From positions 496,001 through 560,000 of the forward strand of contig CANGJJ010000001.1 in NCBI GenBank assembly GCA_947454485.1: 64,000 nt of DNA, in the 5' to 3' direction. Source of the DNA: Beijerinckiaceae bacterium. GTDB taxonomy: Bacteria > Pseudomonadota > Alphaproteobacteria > Rhizobiales > Beijerinckiaceae. The notes beneath the pieces were generated by a model, which made no database searches, was not told the origin of the DNA, and worked only from the letters and a program-made list of their open reading frames with translations. The position numbers and the translations under genes were made by a program. Within the stretch, counting starts at the first letter, position 1. Each line of letters starts with the position of its first letter. Below, in pieces: positions 16,923 to 25,658 of this stretch.

Positions 16923-18308
16923 TTAGAGCAAGGCTTCGGTGAAGATGGGGTCAATCTGGCCACCCCACGGCCCATTGTAACGTGCCAACCAATCTTGCGC
17001 GGCCACCGATCCCTTGGCGACGCGCTCTTCGAGCACATCCAGGAAGATGGTTTCATTGGCGCCCGCTGCATTGATGCGTGCGCGCGCCTGCAGGCCGCCA
17101 CGCACAATCTTGAGCACATCACGCGACAGGTCACGCAGAGTGCGCCCGCCAATACTGGCTGCAAGGCCTTGCACGGGAACAGTATCGCGCAGGCTCTGGC
17201 GCTCGTCTGCGCTCCAGCCCTTCACCAGATCCCAAGCCGCATCGAGTGCGCTGGTGTCATAGACAAGGCCAGTGAAGAAAGCCGAGAAGGCAAGGATATG
17301 ATCGCGCGAGCCCACATCACCGCCGCGCATTTCCAAAAAGCGCTTCAATCGCACTTCAGGGAAGATCGTCGACAGATGATTGGCCCAATCGGACATGGTT
17401 GCGCGCTCGCCGGGCAATTGCGGCAAGCGGCCGTCCAGCAAAGCACGGAAATCAGCGCCTGCGACGTCATGATAGGTCTCGCCGCGCTTGACGAAATACA
17501 TCGGCACTTGCAGCGCATAATCGACATAGCGCTCATAGCCCATGCCCGCATCAAAGACGAAGGGCAACATGCCCGAGCGCGCTTTGTCTGTGTCGCGCCA
17601 AATCTCGGAGCGCTCTGACAAGCGCCCATTGGGCTTACCCTCGGTAAAGGGCGAATTGGCGAAGAGCGCGGTGGCGAGTGGTTGCAGCGCGATGCACACG
17701 CGCAGCTTGCGCACCATGTCGGCTTCGCTGGCAAAGTCGAGATTCACCTGCACGGTGCAGGTGCGATACATCATATCAAGACCGCGCGTGCCAACTTTGG
17801 GCATGTAATTGGTCATGATCTTGTAGCGGCTCTTGGGCATGACGGGCGTTTGCGCCAGCGTCCATTTGGGGCTCATGCCCAAACCCAGAAAGCCGATGCC
17901 ATGGGGCTCAGCGACTGCCTTGACCTGCGCGAGATGCAGATCAAGTTCGGCAGCGGTTTCATGCAATGTGTCGAGCGGTGCGCCAGAGAGTTCGAACTGG
18001 CCGCCCGGTTCAAGGGAAATCGCGCCACCGCCTGCAGGATCAAACAGGCCGATCAAGGCGCCAGCGTCTTCAATCGGCTCCCAGCCGGTACGTGTGCGCA
18101 TACCCTCTAGCAGAGCAAGAATGCCGCCCTGTCCTTGCGCGGGTCGGCCGTCGTAAGGAACGGGGGACAGGTCGTTGCTGTAGAAAGCAAACTTCTCGTG
18201 CTCGGTTCCCAAACGGAAGTCAGCCGCAGGCTTCTCGCCCTGTGCCAGCCAGGCCACAAGTTCGTCGCGCGACTCGATCGGTGTCAGGTCGGTGACGTCA
18301 CGGGCCAT
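16923..18308 (-). CDS. gshA: Glutamate-cysteine ligase, plant/alphaproteobacterial type
   Basis: First step of glutathione synthesis: ATP-dependent joining of Glu and Cys in the cytoplasm. From ATG 18308 (461 aa) the protein has FRLGTEHEKFAFY (31-43), GGQFELSGAP, TRGLDMMYRTCTVQVNLDF and LFANSPFTEGKPNG, which mark the GCS2/plant-like class rather than the E. coli GshA class. The in-frame extension to 18461 (51 residues) is unlike the family and rejected. Convergent with ubiA; the upstream 216 bp separates it from the Flp pilin gene. Confidence 0.93.
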   Translation of the reverse strand: MARDVTDLTPIESRDELVAWLAQGEKPAADFRLGTEHEKFAFYSNDLSPVPYDGRPAQGQGGILALLEGMRTRTGWEPIEDAGALIGLFDPAGGGAISLEPGGQFELSGAPLDTLHETAAELDLHLAQVKAVAEPHGIGFLGLGMSPKWTLAQTPVMPKSRYKIMTNYMPKVGTRGLDMMYRTCTVQVNLDFASEADMVRKLRVCIALQPLATALFANSPFTEGKPNGRLSERSEIWRDTDKARSGMLPFVFDAGMGYERYVDYALQVPMYFVKRGETYHDVAGADFRALLDGRLPQLPGERATMSDWANHLSTIFPEVRLKRFLEMRGGDVGSRDHILAFSAFFTGLVYDTSALDAAWDLVKGWSADERQSLRDTVPVQGLAASIGGRTLRDLSRDVLKIVRGGLQARARINAAGANETIFLDVLEERVAKGSVAAQDWLARYNGPWGGQIDPIFTEALL

Positions 18309-18524
18309 GAATTTTCTTTCGTGTGAAGGCTGGTAGGGCCGGAGGCCGGCGGGACCCTTTACATAGGCGGGCGCGCGGCCGGTGGCAACATGAGGGCTCT
18401 CGCCTAAAAATAGCCCGACGTAGGGGTTCCCGCTGAGCCCTTTATCAGGCACAATGGACAAGTTGATTTATTGATTTGCACCGGTCTCAGGACGAGGCCG
18501 AGTTTATGATGCTTGGAGATAGCC

Positions 18525-18689
18525 ATGTTCCGCTTTTCGCGACAATTCGTCCAAGACGAGTCCGGAGCGACCGTCATTGAATATGCGATGATGCTCGCAC
18601 TCGTCGCGATCTTCATCATCAGCGCGGTGGCCTCAGTCGGCACAAGGCTCAGCGAAAATATGGATCTTACGGCGAATTCGCTGAAGTGA
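18525..18689 (+). CDS. Flp/Fap-type pilin (orphan)
   Basis: A 54-aa protein: FRFSRQFVQDESG, then ATVIEYAMMLALVAIFIISAV. The Gly-Ala junction followed by Glu at mature position 5 and the long hydrophobic stretch are the hallmarks of Flp-type type IVb prepilins processed by a CpaA/TadV peptidase. GGAGA lies about 7 nt before the ATG. The last 23 bases overlap the 3' end of the convergent MATE gene. No tad/cpa secretion genes are in the window, so the assembly system must lie elsewhere or this copy is a relic; the frame is intact. Confidence 0.85.
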   Translation: MFRFSRQFVQDESGATVIEYAMMLALVAIFIISAVASVGTRLSENMDLTANSLK

Positions 18690-20031
18690 CCGGCGGGCTA
18701 CGCCGCGCTATGCGCCCTGCAATCCGATAAGCAGAGATGATGGCTGCTACACAAAACAATCCAGACCCTGCCACAAGGCCAAGGAAGACGCCCTCAGGCC
18801 CATAAAAATGCGCGCCCAAAGCCACAAAGGGAATCGTGCCCAAAGTGGCGCGGCCCCAGTTGAAGAGGGTCGAGAGGAAGGCATAATCGAGATTGTTGAA
18901 GGCGGCATTGGCAGCGAACAGACAGCCCAGAAAGACCCAAGCCACCGCTCCCCAGCTGCAGAAAAACAGAACGAGCTGTGCCGTCTGGCCACTGGCATTG
19001 AAGAGCAGCACAATGCCCGGCGCAGCCAGATAGAGCAAAAACCACACGGCCAGAGAATAAGTGATACCGAAGGTAAAGCTCGTGGTCAGTGTGCCGCGCA
19101 CGCGTTCATAAAGTTTGGCGCCATAGTTTTGGCCGATGATCGGGCCAACAGCGCCTGACATGGCATAGACAGCCACAAAGGCAGCAGGTGTCACGCGGTC
19201 GATGATCGCGCCAGCCGCCATCGCCGCTTCGCCGAAATTCGCCAGAGCGCGCACCGAATAAGAGGTTGAGATCGGGGCGGCCAGATTGGTGAGAATGGCG
19301 GGCAGGGCGATCTGCATGACGGGTTTGAGATCATCGAACAGCGCCTCGCGGCGCGGGCGCGCGACGATGCCGTGAATATGCACCGCGCCCCAATAGCCCA
19401 CAGCAATCCAGGCCATCCGCGCGACATTGGAGGCGATGGCGGCACCAAAGATGCCCATGTCGAGCCACAAGATGAGCAAAGGATCGAGAATGGCTGTGGT
19501 GATGGCACCAAACAGGGTCACATACATCGAGCGGCGCGCATCACCGACCGAGCGCAAGATGCCCGAGAAGACCATGCCGACCGCCATCAGGCCATTGGTG
19601 GGCAAGGTCCAGTTGAGATAGATGACCGCGCCTTCCATCACGCCATCGCGCGCGCCCAGCAGCGACAGAAAATCGCGTTGCCAGACAAACAGGGCGATGC
19701 CGATGACGGTGGAGAGGATGAAGGAATGAACAATGCCAGAGCCAGCCAGACGCTTGGCGCGCGGCCGGTCATGCGCGCCAATGGCGCGCGCCACCAAGGC
19801 AGAGACGGCGATGGTCAGGCCGATATTGATCGAGATGCCGAAGAAGAGCACCTGCGAGGCCATGCCCACAGCCGCGGTCAGGGCCGCATTGCCAGACCAT
19901 GAAATATACAAGAGTGACAGAAGATCGACCGCGAAGATGGCGACGAGCCCGACCGATCCGGTGGCGGTCATGACCAGAACATGACGCGCGAGCGAGCCTT
20001 GCGTGAAGACGGCTGCAGCTCGGCTGGTCAT
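18667..20031 (-). CDS. MATE family efflux transporter
   Basis: Inner-membrane multidrug/organic cation antiporter of the MATE family, 454 aa from ATG 20031, with twelve predicted hydrophobic segments in two similar halves. MatE features include [31 protein letters not shown], a second-half [13 protein letters not shown], and polar residues in several helices. The start is preferred over 20247, whose 72 extra residues are Arg-rich and lie over the ispH leader. Substrates cannot be predicted. Divergent from ispH (145 bp apart). Confidence 0.9.
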   Translation of the reverse strand: MTSRAAAVFTQGSLARHVLVMTATGSVGLVAIFAVDLLSLLYISWSGNAALTAAVGMASQVLFFGISINIGLTIAVSALVARAIGAHDRPRAKRLAGSGIVHSFILSTVIGIALFVWQRDFLSLLGARDGVMEGAVIYLNWTLPTNGLMAVGMVFSGILRSVGDARRSMYVTLFGAITTAILDPLLILWLDMGIFGAAIASNVARMAWIAVGYWGAVHIHGIVARPRREALFDDLKPVMQIALPAILTNLAAPISTSYSVRALANFGEAAMAAGAIIDRVTPAAFVAVYAMSGAVGPIIGQNYGAKLYERVRGTLTTSFTFGITYSLAVWFLLYLAAPGIVLLFNASGQTAQLVLFFCSWGAVAWVFLGCLFAANAAFNNLDYAFLSTLFNWGRATLGTIPFVALGAHFYGPEGVFLGLVAGSGLFCVAAIISAYRIAGRIARRSPPVTSANSP

Positions 20032-20176
20032 GAAGCAAGGTTCCCGATGGGTGAGAGCACCCGCCCGACATAGACGCAAGGGCTGGGGGCGGCAAGCGTT
20101 AAAGGCCCCGGCCAAGCTTGCCCGGTCTTGCGCTTTGGCGTCCGATCCAGCACATCTAGGGCGAAAGGTTCGCTCG

Positions 20177-21130
20177 ATGACTGACACACCGCTTCGCATT
20201 CTTCTGGCAGCGCCGCGCGGCTTTTGCGCCGGCGTCGTGCGGGCCATTGATGTCGTCGAGAAGGCGCTGCAAGTCTATGGTGCGCCCGTCTATGTGCGCC
20301 ATGAGATCGTGCATAACAAATATGTCGTCGAGAGCTTGAAGGCCAAAGGCGCGATCTTTGTTGAAGAGCTTGATGATGTGCCCAATGGTACAGCTCCTGT
20401 CATTTTCTCCGCTCATGGTGTGCCCAAGTCTGTGCCTGCAGCTGCGCTTCAGCGCAATCTGATCGCCATTGATGCGACCTGCCCGCTGGTGACTAAAGTT
20501 CATCGCGAGGCTGCCATTCACCACAAGCGTGGTCGCACCGTGATTCTCATTGGCCATAAGGGCCACCCCGAAGTTGAAGGCACTGTGGGTCAGTTGCCTG
20601 AGGGCGCGGTGGTGCTTGTCGAGACGGTGGAGGATGTCGCAGCGCTCAAAGTTGCGGATGAAAATGCGCTGGCTTGGGCGACGCAAACGACGCTCTCTGT
20701 TGATGAGACGCGCGACATTGTTGCAGCGCTCGAACAGCGCTTCCCGCAGATCGTCGGTCCGCACAAAGATGATATTTGCTATGCCACGACCAATCGCCAA
20801 GAGGCGGTGAGTGCCATTGCGCCGAAGGTCGATGCTTTGATTGTCGTGGGCTCGCCCAACTCTTCCAATTCGCAGCGCCTGAAAGATGTTGCTGCGCGCT
20901 CAGGCTGCAAGACAGCGCGTTTGTTGCTCCGCGCCAGCGAGATTGATTGGGCCGAGTTTGATGACATTTCCACGCTCGGCATTACCGCTGGTGCGTCTGC
21001 GCCCGAGATTTTGGTGGAAGAAATCATCGACGCTTTTGCCAAGCGCCGCCCCATTGTTGTGGAGACGGTGACAACGAGCGTGGAAGATATGTTCTTTCCG
21101 CTGCCGCGCGAATTGCGCGACGCTGTCTGA
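20177..21130 (+). CDS. ispH: 4-hydroxy-3-methylbut-2-enyl diphosphate reductase
   Basis: Last step of the MEP isoprenoid pathway, producing IPP and DMAPP with a [4Fe-4S] cluster. The three cluster Cys are visible: C17 (APRGFCAGV), C102 ([11 protein letters not shown]) and C201 ([11 protein letters not shown]). [26 protein letters not shown] and VGSPNSSNS complete the substrate pocket. ATG 20177 (317 aa) is preferred; AAAGG lies about 9 nt upstream, and the in-frame extension to 20003 is Arg/Lys-rich and overlaps the MATE gene. Its TGA at 21128-21130 directly abuts the convergent EamA stop. It supplies prenyl units for ubiquinone (ubiA) and haem O (ctaB). Confidence 0.97.
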   Translation: MTDTPLRILLAAPRGFCAGVVRAIDVVEKALQVYGAPVYVRHEIVHNKYVVESLKAKGAIFVEELDDVPNGTAPVIFSAHGVPKSVPAAALQRNLIAIDATCPLVTKVHREAAIHHKRGRTVILIGHKGHPEVEGTVGQLPEGAVVLVETVEDVAALKVADENALAWATQTTLSVDETRDIVAALEQRFPQIVGPHKDDICYATTNRQEAVSAIAPKVDALIVVGSPNSSNSQRLKDVAARSGCKTARLLLRASEIDWAEFDDISTLGITAGASAPEILVEEIIDAFAKRRPIVVETVTTSVEDMFFPLPRELRDAV

Positions 21131-22045
21131 TCAGCCATTCAGCAGCAAAATCACACCCACAACGATCAAGGCCATGCCGCCAAGTTCAGCGCGTGACATG
21201 CGCTCTTTGAAGATACGGCGCGAGACAATCTGTGCGAATAGCACTTCCACCAAAGCCAAAGTGCGCACACGCGCGGCGCTGGTGATCGCAAAGCCCAGAA
21301 ACCAGAATTGCGAGGCCAGCGCGCCCATGAAGCCCGCAAACAGAGATGGCCGCCAGTTCTTCAATAGCGCCATCAGCAGCGGGCGATCTTGCAACACGAG
21401 CCAAGCCAGAATAGCCACGCATTGAATGATGAGCCCCAGCACCATGGTGAGGGAGGCTGTCATGATGAAGGACGAGCCTGCACCAAGCTCGATGATGGCG
21501 CCGCGATAGCTTGTTGCCGACGCGCCGAAGCAAGCGCCCGAGGCAAGGCCAATCAATGCCGCGCGCATACCGCTGCGCTCACCGCTCGGGCTGGATTTGG
21601 GCCATGACATCAGCAATACGCCGGCCGTCGCGACCCCAATCGCGACCATGGTGAGGATGCTGGGCACTTCCTTGAGAAGCACAATACTCAAAAGCGCGAC
21701 AATGACGGGCTCGGTCTTGGTGAAGGCGATGGTGACGACGAAGGAGCGCTCGCGCATGGCCAGCAGCATCAGTCCCGTCGCCAATGTCTGCGCCAAAGCC
21801 CCCATGGCCGCCCAGAGCAGCGTTGCAAGGCTGGGCGTGGGGACGGGCTCACTCAGCGCCAGATGGGCGATGCCAAGGAACAGCAAAGCGAAGGGCAGGC
21901 CGAAGAGAAAGCGCACATAGGTCGCTCCCTGCGTGCCAACGCGCGAGACGAGATCGCTCTGCATGGCATTGCGGGCGGTCTGCGCACCCGCTGCAATGAC
22001 GGTGAAGACGGCCCAAGCCCAGGATGGCAGAACGAGCGACAACAT
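21131..22045 (-). CDS. EamA/DMT-type transporter
   Basis: Ten hydrophobic segments and two EamA repeats (for example GLMLLAMRERSFVVTIAFTKTEPVIVALLSIVLLKE in the first half, and FLGFAITSAARVRTLALVEVLFAQIVSRRIFKE in the second), typical of the drug/metabolite transporter superfamily; 304 aa from ATG 22045. Substrate unknown. The Glu in TKTEPV is conserved between both halves of this subgroup. A longer reading to 22141 adds a charged stretch and would come within 11 bp of thrB, leaving no room for two promoters. Its stop abuts that of ispH. Confidence 0.85.
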   Translation of the reverse strand: MLSLVLPSWAWAVFTVIAAGAQTARNAMQSDLVSRVGTQGATYVRFLFGLPFALLFLGIAHLALSEPVPTPSLATLLWAAMGALAQTLATGLMLLAMRERSFVVTIAFTKTEPVIVALLSIVLLKEVPSILTMVAIGVATAGVLLMSWPKSSPSGERSGMRAALIGLASGACFGASATSYRGAIIELGAGSSFIMTASLTMVLGLIIQCVAILAWLVLQDRPLLMALLKNWRPSLFAGFMGALASQFWFLGFAITSAARVRTLALVEVLFAQIVSRRIFKERMSRAELGGMALIVVGVILLLNG

Positions 22046-22151
22046 GGGGGAGAACAGCCTCTTGAAAGCTTCAGCCGTTTGACGCGGCGAGTCCTGCTCG
22101 CTAACACGAACGGGATTGGCGCGCCAAGCGCGGCGGAGCAATGGATTCCCG

Positions 22152-23117
22152 ATGGCCGTCTATACCGATGTCAGCGACGAGGATCTCGCAGCCTTCGTCG
22201 CCACCTACGACATAGGCGCGGTTCTGTCCTGCAAGGGCATTGCCGAGGGAGTCGAGAACTCCAACTATCTCCTGCATACGCAGCAGGGATCCTTCATCCT
22301 CACCCTTTATGAGAAGCGCGTGGAGGAGGGCGATCTGCCGTTCTTCCTTGGCCTGATGGAGCATCTGGCGCGGCGTGGTCTCACCTGTCCGCAGCCTGTG
22401 CTCAATCGCGCTGGCGTGGCACTGGGACGGCTTGCGGGTCGCCCCGCTGTCATCGTGACCTTTCTGGAGGGCATGTCGGCCCGCAAGCCCGATGCGCGCC
22501 AATGCGCCATGGTGGGCGAGGCGCTCGGCAAATTGCATCTTGCGGGGGCTGACTTTGGCATGACACGCGCCAACAGCCTGTCGATTGCGGGCTGGGCACC
22601 TTTGTTCCGCTCTATCGAAGCGCGTGCGGACGAGATCTTGCCCGGCCTTGCCGTGGCGGTGGCGCAAGAACTTGCGCAGCTTGACGCGCACTGGCCGGCA
22701 GGCCTGCCAAGCGGCATCATCCATGCCGATCTCTTCCCCGATAATGTGTTCTTCCTGTCAGGTGAATTGTCGGGCCTCATCGACTTTTATTTCGCCTGCA
22801 CAGATGCCTTTGCTTATGACCTTGCCATCTGCCTCAATGCTTGGTGCTTTGAGCCTGATGCCTCGTTCAACATCACCAAGGGCATGGCGCTGATCAAGGG
22901 TTATGAGCAGATACGCAAGCTCAGTGACGCAGAGGTTGAGGCCTTGCCATGGCTCGCGCGCGGTGCGGCTCTTCGCTTCTTGCTGACGCGCAGTGTGGAT
23001 TGGTTGAACCGCTCGGAAGGCGCTTTAGTGCGCCCTAAAGATCCGCTCGAATATGTGAAGAAGCTGCGCTTTCATCAGCGCGCGGATTCAGCGCGTGACT
23101 ATGGGCTCATGCGATGA
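22152..23117 (+). CDS. thrB: Homoserine kinase, ThrB2 (APH-fold) type
   Basis: Phosphorylates homoserine in threonine synthesis. 321 aa from ATG 22152 ([22 protein letters not shown], a typical start of the family). The kinase catalytic motifs are [13 protein letters not shown] (catalytic Asp) and [19 protein letters not shown], of the aminoglycoside phosphotransferase fold, distinct from the GHMP ThrB of E. coli. Its stop overlaps the rnhA start as ATGA. thrC is 8 kb away on the other strand. Confidence 0.94.
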   Translation: MAVYTDVSDEDLAAFVATYDIGAVLSCKGIAEGVENSNYLLHTQQGSFILTLYEKRVEEGDLPFFLGLMEHLARRGLTCPQPVLNRAGVALGRLAGRPAVIVTFLEGMSARKPDARQCAMVGEALGKLHLAGADFGMTRANSLSIAGWAPLFRSIEARADEILPGLAVAVAQELAQLDAHWPAGLPSGIIHADLFPDNVFFLSGELSGLIDFYFACTDAFAYDLAICLNAWCFEPDASFNITKGMALIKGYEQIRKLSDAEVEALPWLARGAALRFLLTRSVDWLNRSEGALVRPKDPLEYVKKLRFHQRADSARDYGLMR

Positions 23118-23557
23118 GCGGCAAGGTGATTGCGCATACCGATGGCGCTTGTTCTGGCAATCCCGGCCCCGGCGGTTGGGGCGCTATTCTGGAATGGGAT
23201 GGCCATGTGAAAGAGTTGAGTGGGGGGGAAGAACTCACCACCAATAATCGCATGGAGCTGATGGCCGCGATCATGGCGCTGGAGAGTCTCAAGCGCCCTT
23301 GCGATGTGGAAGTTCACACAGACTCACAATATCTGCGCGATGGCGTGACGGGTTGGATTCACGGCTGGAAGCGCAATGGCTGGAAGACCGCCGCCAAAAA
23401 GCCCGTGAAGAATGCCGAATTGTGGCAGCGCCTCGATGAGGTCGCAGGTCGTCACACTGTCTCATGGCATTGGGTGAAGGGTCATGCGGGCCATGACCTC
23501 AACGAACGCGCGGATGAATTGGCGCGTCAGGGCATGGCACCGTTCAAACAAAAATAA
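23114..23557 (+). CDS. rnhA: Ribonuclease HI
   Basis: Removes RNA from RNA-DNA hybrids. The catalytic residues D10, E48, D70 and D134 fall at the same numbers as in E. coli RNase HI ([34 protein letters not shown]). 147 aa. Its start overlaps thrB (ATGA), a linkage common in this order. The last base pairs sit in the tail of the peroxiredoxin terminator on the other strand. A type 2 enzyme, rnhB, is at 63.2 kb. Confidence 0.97.
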   Translation: MSGKVIAHTDGACSGNPGPGGWGAILEWDGHVKELSGGEELTTNNRMELMAAIMALESLKRPCDVEVHTDSQYLRDGVTGWIHGWKRNGWKTAAKKPVKNAELWQRLDEVAGRHTVSWHWVKGHAGHDLNERADELARQGMAPFKQK

Positions 23558-23580
23558 ACGGCCGACCCGAAGGCCGGCCG
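23549..23580 (-). terminator. Intrinsic terminator with TTCG tetraloop, for the peroxiredoxin gene
   Basis: Read on the minus strand: a 9-bp stem (CGGCCGGCC at 23580-23572 with GGTCGGCCG at 23567-23559, one G-T pair) closed by a TTCG loop and followed by TTTATTTTT. It starts 22 bp after the peroxiredoxin stop and its T-run overlaps the end of rnhA. Confidence 0.85.
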
Positions 23581-23601
23581 CAAAGTCTGATGTTGTGCTG
23601 C

Positions 23602-24081
23602 TTAGATCTGCGCGAGCATCGCGTCAGCGCCGGAGGCTTCTGCGCCCGGGCCTTCTTCGATGTTGAGCTTGCGCACAACGCCGTCATCCACCAGCATCGA
23701 GAAGCGCTTCATGCGCATGCCAAGACCGCGCTCGGTGAGATCCAGCGTCAGGCCAGTCGCCTTGGCGAAATTGGCGCTGCCATCGGCCAAGAAATCGATC
23801 TTGTCACCGCAATTGGTGGCATCGCGCCAAGCGCCCATGACGAAAGCGTCATTCACGGCGGTGACGGCGATCGTGTCGATGCCCTTGGCCTTCAGCTCAG
23901 CTTCCTTGTCGCGATAGCCGGGCAGATGGTTCTTGTGGCAGGTGGGGGTGAAAGCGCCGGGAAGGCCGAACAGAACGACCTTCTTGCCCTTGAAGACCTC
24001 GTCGGTGGTCTTGGGCTTGGGGCCATCGCTGGTCATGATGTTAAACGTGACATTCGGCAGATGATCGCCAACCTTGATCAT
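23602..24081 (-). CDS. Peroxiredoxin, Prx5 type
   Basis: Thiol peroxidase that reduces hydrogen peroxide and alkyl hydroperoxides. 159 aa from ATG 24081; the peroxidatic Cys48 is in PGAFTPTCHKNHLPGY, the signature of the Prx5/AhpE-like eukaryote-type group. A second Cys in ATNCGDK may be the resolving one. GGAGGG lies 7-8 nt upstream, deciding this start over 24096. It lies 44 bp downstream of the DsbD-like gene on the same strand and ends in a strong terminator. Confidence 0.94.
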   Translation of the reverse strand: MIKVGDHLPNVTFNIMTSDGPKPKTTDEVFKGKKVVLFGLPGAFTPTCHKNHLPGYRDKEAELKAKGIDTIAVTAVNDAFVMGAWRDATNCGDKIDFLADGSANFAKATGLTLDLTERGLGMRMKRFSMLVDDGVVRKLNIEEGPGAEASGADAMLAQI

Positions 24082-24125
24082 AGAGCTTCCCTCCATTCAT
24101 GGCATTGTCGCCAGATGGGCTAAAT

Positions 24126-24938
24126 CTAGGGCGTTGGGGGCGACAGGTCGAGGCTTGCTTGCATGTCATAGGCGGCTTTCTCACCCACGATGGTGAATAG
24201 GACCGGGACTTGCGCAGGCCCCTGTGCTGGCCGCTCAATCAGGCGCAGCACAAAGCCGGTGCCTTGGGGGCGTGTCTCAAAATAAAAGTCTGGCGGCCCC
24301 TCGGCAAAGAGATCGAGCACCCCCTCCATCGGAACGCTTATCAGCCAGCTTTTGGCATCTTGGCGGGTCATGCTGAGCCTGCCCGTCCAAGGGACAGGCA
24401 CGAGCGAGAGCCAGTGGCGCAAATGGGCCTGCGCGGGGCTTGAGGTGGGGGCAGGGCGAAGCTCCAGCGACAGCTGCGCTTGCGCGGGGATGCAGATCTC
24501 TTCGCAGGTCGCATAATCGAGCTTGAGAACGAGCGTGACGGGAGCGGCCGGGTCCAGCGGTTCAACGCGGATGGGGAAGGTCACGCTGGTGCGGTAGCCA
24601 AAGGCCTCTTCGTTTTTCAGCTGGTAGCGATTGGGTGCGGGATAAAGCACCTGCGCTGATTTGAGATTCTTCGAGCCTGTGAATTGAAAGCTCGGCGCAA
24701 GGCCAGCATCCCCCGGCATGCGCCAATAGGTCATAAAGCGCGGCTGCAAGGTGATCTCGACACCTGCGAGATAGCGGCCCTCCTCAAGCCCGCCTGCGCC
24801 AACGAGCCGCGCGCGTGATTGCAGCCCATCGGCCCAAGGGGAGACCTGCGCAAAGCTCTGCGCTGCAGGCAGGGCGCTGCTGAGTGCAAGACCTGCGATG
24901 ATCTGGCGGCGCGAGGGCTGAGCTGGAAAAAGCGTCAT
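24126..24938 (-). CDS. Free-standing DsbD N-terminal (alpha)-domain-like periplasmic protein
   Basis: 270 aa from ATG 24938. The N-terminus [24 protein letters not shown] looks like a twin-arginine export signal. The mature part matches the immunoglobulin-like thiol-disulfide interchange domain of DsbD, with the redox pair in [16 protein letters not shown] (C-x3-C) and a [18 protein letters not shown] segment. The membrane core and thioredoxin domain of DsbD are missing, so it needs a separate electron donor such as a CcdA/ScsB-like protein elsewhere. It likely reduces periplasmic disulfides. Upstream of the peroxiredoxin gene on the same strand; divergent from yqgE. Confidence 0.82.
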   Translation of the reverse strand: MTLFPAQPSRRQIIAGLALSSALPAAQSFAQVSPWADGLQSRARLVGAGGLEEGRYLAGVEITLQPRFMTYWRMPGDAGLAPSFQFTGSKNLKSAQVLYPAPNRYQLKNEEAFGYRTSVTFPIRVEPLDPAAPVTLVLKLDYATCEEICIPAQAQLSLELRPAPTSSPAQAHLRHWLSLVPVPWTGRLSMTRQDAKSWLISVPMEGVLDLFAEGPPDFYFETRPQGTGFVLRLIERPAQGPAQVPVLFTIVGEKAAYDMQASLDLSPPTP

Positions 24939-25030
24939 GGAACAGTTGTACCTTGTCACCGGTTGACGCACCAGCGCAGGCATTTGCCTGTCGTGTTGAC
25001 TGTCTTGCATCCCTGCCGCGAAGGCTTACC

Positions 25031-25654
25031 ATGGCCGCTATGACACTCGATAAGATCAGGTCCAGTCGCAAGCGTCGCGGCTATCTGGAAGGGCATATGC
25101 TGATTGCGATGCCCGGCATGACCGATCCGCGTTTTGCACGGGCCGTGATTTATCTGTGTGCACATTCCAAAGATGGGGCGATGGGGCTGGTGGTCAACCA
25201 GCGCGCCCGCCGGGTCAAATTTCCCGATCTTCTCGTCCAGCTCGAAGTCATCGATGAGCATGAGGCGATCCGCTTGCCCAAACGCGCCGGTGGTATGCAA
25301 GTCTTGAAGGGCGGTCCCGTGGAGACGCAGCGCGGCTTTGTGTTGCACTCCTCCGACTATCATGCCGATGACACGACCATGCCGATTGATCGTGATGTCT
25401 CGCTCACCGCCACACTTGATATTCTGCGAGCCATTGCCAGCGACAGCGGCCCTTATCAGGCCATTCTGGCACTGGGCTATGCAGGCTGGTCCCCCGGCCA
25501 GTTGGAAGAAGAGATCCAGCAAAATGGCTGGCTGAGCTGCGAGGCCGATAACGACCTTCTGTTTGGCGAGGATCTTGAGTCAAAATATGCGCGCGCCTTG
25601 CGCAAGATCGGCATTGATCCTGCGATGCTGGTGAACAGCGCGGGTCACGCCTGA
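25031..25654 (+). CDS. YqgE/AlgH family protein
   Basis: 207 aa from ATG 25031 (a second ATG at 25040). The family core is visible: [50 protein letters not shown] and [25 protein letters not shown]0301 proteins are widespread and of uncertain role (AlgH was linked to alginate regulation in Pseudomonas). The longer in-frame start at 24953 overlaps the divergent DsbD-like gene and is not used. Convergent with the EAL gene, with 4 bp between stops. Confidence 0.92.
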   Translation: MAAMTLDKIRSSRKRRGYLEGHMLIAMPGMTDPRFARAVIYLCAHSKDGAMGLVVNQRARRVKFPDLLVQLEVIDEHEAIRLPKRAGGMQVLKGGPVETQRGFVLHSSDYHADDTTMPIDRDVSLTATLDILRAIASDSGPYQAILALGYAGWSPGQLEEEIQQNGWLSCEADNDLLFGEDLESKYARALRKIGIDPAMLVNSAGHA

Positions 25655-25658
25655 TCTT

